A stretch of DNA of 64,000 nucleotides, from NCBI GenBank assembly GCA_963763115.1, contig CAVXNM010000030.1:124001-188000 (forward strand), in the 5' to 3' direction. The notes beneath the pieces were generated by a model. That model was given only the letters and a program-made list of their open reading frames with translations, searched no databases and was not told the DNA's origin. Below are positions 61,645-64,000 of this stretch, piece by piece. The stretch is from CAVQCA01 sp963763115 (GTDB lineage: Bacteria; Pseudomonadota; Gammaproteobacteria; UBA9214). Position numbers and translations under genes: made by a program. Position 1 is the first letter of the stretch, and each line of letters opens with the position of its first letter.

Positions 61645-62172
61645 ATGACTGACGAAAAATCCACCCGCGAGAAATGGCTGCGGGCCTACGATGACATGAT
61701 GGTGCGGGTCAAAACCGCGATCGAGGAAGCCGAAGAGAGCACGCTCCCCGCCATCAAGCGCCATATCGACAAGGCCCGCGACACGGCCGTCGAGCTGGAG
61801 GAACTGACCCGGGACGAGGCCGAGCGCATCGCCTACTTCCTGGAGCGGGACCTGGAGGATGCCGGCAAGCACATGGCCGAGAGCGGCCATGAACTGGGGG
61901 ACTGGCTGCGTTTCGACATCGGCCTGATCGAGGACCGCCTGCTGGATGTCCTGTTGAAAGTCGCCGACCATACGCGCCTCGACATGCTGCAGTTCGAACG
62001 CGACCTCAAGGAAGGCCCGCCCTACAACACCGGCGAGGTCACCGGTCCGGGCACGCTGGAATGCGCGTCCTGCGGCGCCGTTATCCGCTTCCATGCCACC
62101 GGCTATATCCCCGAGTGTCCGAGCTGCGGACACACGGTATTCCGCCGCAAGTCCGTCACGGACGAAATCTGA
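61645..62172 (+). CDS. ybeL: YbeL family zinc-ribbon protein (DUF1451)
   Basis: Protein of 175 residues. A long charged helical part (about 1-125, KWLRAYDDMMVRVKTAIEEA) precedes a C-terminal zinc ribbon with CASC and CPSC pairs. It matches the DUF1451 family of E. coli YbeL, which likewise neighbours leuS; its function is unknown. GAGG precedes the ATG at 61645. It is divergent from leuS. Confidence 0.9.
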   Translation: MTDEKSTREKWLRAYDDMMVRVKTAIEEAEESTLPAIKRHIDKARDTAVELEELTRDEAERIAYFLERDLEDAGKHMAESGHELGDWLRFDIGLIEDRLLDVLLKVADHTRLDMLQFERDLKEGPPYNTGEVTGPGTLECASCGAVIRFHATGYIPECPSCGHTVFRRKSVTDEI

Positions 62173-62257
62173 ACCGGGCGTGACCACCTCAAGTCTTGTC
62201 AAAAGCGCATCAGCAGAACGCTCTACCGGGAAATCTCTTCGGTGACTTATTGATTTC

Positions 62258-62378
62258 AGTGTCCATCCAAAAAGAAGTCAACTCACCGCAAAGACGCAAA
62301 GTCTTTTAATTTAATTAAATAATTTCTTTGCGATCTTTGCGTCTTTGCGTTCAATTATGGCGTTTACGGACGTACACG
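62258..62378. repeat. GCAAAGACGCAAAG hairpin repeat, copy 3
   Basis: CACCGCAAAGACGCAAAG at 62284-62301 pairs with CTTTGCGATCTTTGCGTCTT in 62326-62348 across an AT-rich loop. Both flanks carry versions of the tail seen in the other copies: GTGTCCATCC on the left (as its complement) and ATGGCGTTTACGGACGTACA on the right. This copy best shows that the unit has inverted flanks of about 20 bp outside the stem. Confidence 0.78.
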
Positions 62379-62404
62379 ATTTACGAAGATCAGCAACGTC
62401 GAGC

Positions 62405-63949
62405 CTACCCGGATAATGCCTCGGTACGACGGGCTAACCCCACCACCAGCAGGCAGATCACGCTCAGGATCACCACCGGCGTATTACCCAGCAGCACATA
62501 GGGTGTCGCCCCCTGGCGTGGCGTGATGGTTCCGGTAACCACTGCCTCCTCGAACTGCGGGCTGCGGGCAATGACCCGCCCGGTATGGTCGATTATGGCG
62601 GAAATACCCGTATTGGTGGCGCGCAGCATGGGTCGTCCGGTTTCCCTGGCCCGCAGGCGCGCCATTTCCAGGTGCTGGTGCGGCGCCAGCGAATCGCCGA
62701 ACCAGCCGTCGTTGCTCACATTGACCAGCAAGGCGGCCTGCGGCATGGCGCGGCGGATCTCTTCGGCGAACGCCACCTCGAAGCAGATCGAGGTCGCCAC
62801 CGGATAACCGTCGGCCACCAGCAGGGACTGTGTCGACTCGCCGCTGGAAAAATCCGCATTCGGCACCGCCAGCGCGTCCAGGCTGTCGCCCAGCAATCCG
62901 CGCAGCGGCAGGTACTCGCCGAACGGCACCAGGTGCTGTTTGTAGTAGAAGCGGCGTTCCTCTCCGAGGGTCACGACGCTGTTGTAGTAGCGCCAGTTCG
63001 TCTTGTCCAGCACCGGGATCCCGGTCAGCAGGACGCTATGCATGTTGCGCAGCTCGGCATCGAGCTGCGGAATGAGGCTGTCCTGCATCTGATCGTAAAA
63101 CGCCGGGATGGCGGTTTCGGGCCACACCACCAGATCCGTGGGCGCCAGGTCGAAGGTGAGCGTCATGTAGCGCGTCAGCGTATGCTTGAAATTATCCGGC
63201 GCCCATTTGGTTTCCTGCGCGATGTTGCCCTGCACCAGCGCCACCTTCAGCGGCGCACCGCGCACGCCGGTCCATTCGACGTGATCCAGCAGGATGCCGC
63301 CCGCCCAGATCACGCCCAGGACAAGCAGGGCCGGCAGTCGCATCCGCCGGTGCAGCAGGGCCGCCAGCATCGCGGCCGTCAGCGTGGCGGCCAGTCCGAC
63401 ACCATAGACACCGGATAGCGGCGCATAGCCGGCCAGCGGGGCGTCGACCTGACTGCTGCCGAGCGTCAGCCAGGGGAACCCGGTGAACAGCCAGCCGCGC
63501 AGCCATTCAAACAGTATCCAGCCGGCGGCAAACGCAACCAGCAGCCGCAACGGCGCCGAAACCGGCAGCCAGCGTTTGAGGCAATAGCCCAGCAAGGCGG
63601 GATAAAGTGCCAGATAGACAACCAGCGCCGCGGTTACCAGGGCGGCGGGCAGCATCGCCACATGTCCGTACGTATGCACACTGACGTACACCCAGGAGAC
63701 GCCTGCGCCGAAATATCCCAGTCCATACAGGGCGCCGTGGCGCAAGGCCTGGCGGGGAGTATCTTCCAGCCACTGGTTGAACAGAACGGCGAGCGAGAGG
63801 TAGGCAACCGGGTACCAGCCCAGCGGAGCGAAGGCCGTCACACCCAGTGCGCCGGCCAGCAGAACAATGATCCCGCCGTAGCGGGCAGACAGCCTGGTCA
63901 CGAAGCGGCGCTTCCCTCGTTGCCGGTGACGGTACCGAGCCGGTGCCAT
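62405..63949 (-). CDS. lnt: Apolipoprotein N-acyltransferase Lnt
   Basis: Inner-membrane enzyme adding the third acyl chain to lipoproteins, 514 residues. Several N-terminal helices are followed by a periplasmic nitrilase-like domain with the triad Glu in VWPETAIP, Lys in YKQHLVPFGEYLP and Cys in ATSICFEVAF. One C-terminal helix follows. Start is ATG 63949 or GTG 63901. It lies in the conserved lnt-leuS neighbourhood; corC would be expected just upstream. Confidence 0.95.
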   Translation of the reverse strand: MAPARYRHRQRGKRRFVTRLSARYGGIIVLLAGALGVTAFAPLGWYPVAYLSLAVLFNQWLEDTPRQALRHGALYGLGYFGAGVSWVYVSVHTYGHVAMLPAALVTAALVVYLALYPALLGYCLKRWLPVSAPLRLLVAFAAGWILFEWLRGWLFTGFPWLTLGSSQVDAPLAGYAPLSGVYGVGLAATLTAAMLAALLHRRMRLPALLVLGVIWAGGILLDHVEWTGVRGAPLKVALVQGNIAQETKWAPDNFKHTLTRYMTLTFDLAPTDLVVWPETAIPAFYDQMQDSLIPQLDAELRNMHSVLLTGIPVLDKTNWRYYNSVVTLGEERRFYYKQHLVPFGEYLPLRGLLGDSLDALAVPNADFSSGESTQSLLVADGYPVATSICFEVAFAEEIRRAMPQAALLVNVSNDGWFGDSLAPHQHLEMARLRARETGRPMLRATNTGISAIIDHTGRVIARSPQFEEAVVTGTITPRQGATPYVLLGNTPVVILSVICLLVVGLARRTEALSG

Positions 63950-64000
63950 TATCTCCGGTCGCCTTGGGCAACACGGTGAGCTGCAGCATGTGTACGCGGC
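63950..64000 (-). CDS. Possible 3' end of a CorC/HlyC-type gene (edge, uncertain)
   Basis: The last 51 bases should hold the end of the gene upstream of lnt. One frame reads RVHMLQLTVLPKATGD, resembling the end of CorC proteins, but has no stop before it runs deep into lnt. Another frame ends in TAA overlapping the lnt ATG by one base. Either a frameshift or a different gene end is possible; too little sequence is visible to decide. Confidence 0.3.

Noticed and set aside
63507..63989. 160-codon minus-strand frame across the lnt start
   Set aside because: Beyond its first ~16 codons, which may be the end of corC, it is arginine-rich shadow sequence overlapping lnt.

Overview
The window is a compact, GC-rich chromosomal segment of a gammaproteobacterium. 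Gene content and order fit the purple-sulfur / sulfur-oxidiser side of the class (Chromatiales or a neighbouring order), but the exact lineage is inference. A CbbY-type phosphatase hints at a Calvin-cycle autotroph. Almost everything is housekeeping, in gene orders familiar from Escherichia or Pseudomonas. I saw no tRNA, rRNA, CRISPR array, transposase or prophage gene.

Layout. (1) 1-1600: 3' end of a TRZ/ATZ amidohydrolase (mtaD type), ubiG and a mupP-like phosphatase. Their usual partner yciK appears only at 10.8 kb. (2) 1.6-10.7 kb: an accessory signalling block with a FixJ-type response regulator, a CHASE2 nucleotide cyclase, an 1132-residue FecR-TPR-outer-membrane-barrel fusion, a 68-residue orphan protein and a Crp/Fnr regulator. 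(3) 10.8-19 kb: yciK, then on the minus strand a threonylcarbamoyl-AMP synthase relative, a site-2 protease, trpS, scpA, scpB and rluB, plus rnm (yciV). (4) 18.2-21.1 kb: a hypothetical gene, yciB, yciI, bolA and a PpiC-type lipoprotein isomerase. (5) 21.3-25.9 kb, minus strand: exported rhodanese, GGDEF-EAL protein, a nonsense-broken small lipoprotein and a MinD-like ATPase with a degenerate P-loop. (6) 26-33 kb: DUF4156 lipoprotein, then smc-zipA-ligA; queF is divergent. (7) 33.5-45.4 kb: FGGY sugar kinase and cysZ, cbbY-aminotransferase, dksA-gluQ, acs-yheT, an orphan PAS histidine kinase and a YajD-type HNH protein. (8) 45.5-54.7 kb, minus strand: rlmH, maf, rng, yhdP, a nitrilase and tldD. 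(9) 55.1-64 kb: lnt, a YbeL-like gene, leuS, lptE, holA, proA, nadD and rsfS.

The strongest non-gene signals are several small repeat families. One is a ~166-bp MITE-like element with three copies. Two of its copies abut genes whose stop codon lies in the element's terminal repeat. The second is a ~105-bp folded element bounded by perfect 18-20 bp inverted repeats. The third is a 'CACCGCAAAGACGCAAAG' hairpin family whose flank carries the start codon of one gene and the stop codon of another.

Two adjacent essential genes, leuS and lptE, each need a single-base frame correction at a homopolymer. That points to local sequence error or recent mutation. The best candidate for an undescribed system is the 1.6-10.7 kb block: inner-membrane cyclase, FecR/TPR/barrel protein, response regulator, small protein and Crp-like regulator. 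It may form an envelope-to-transcription signalling module, but this is inference from gene content and proximity.
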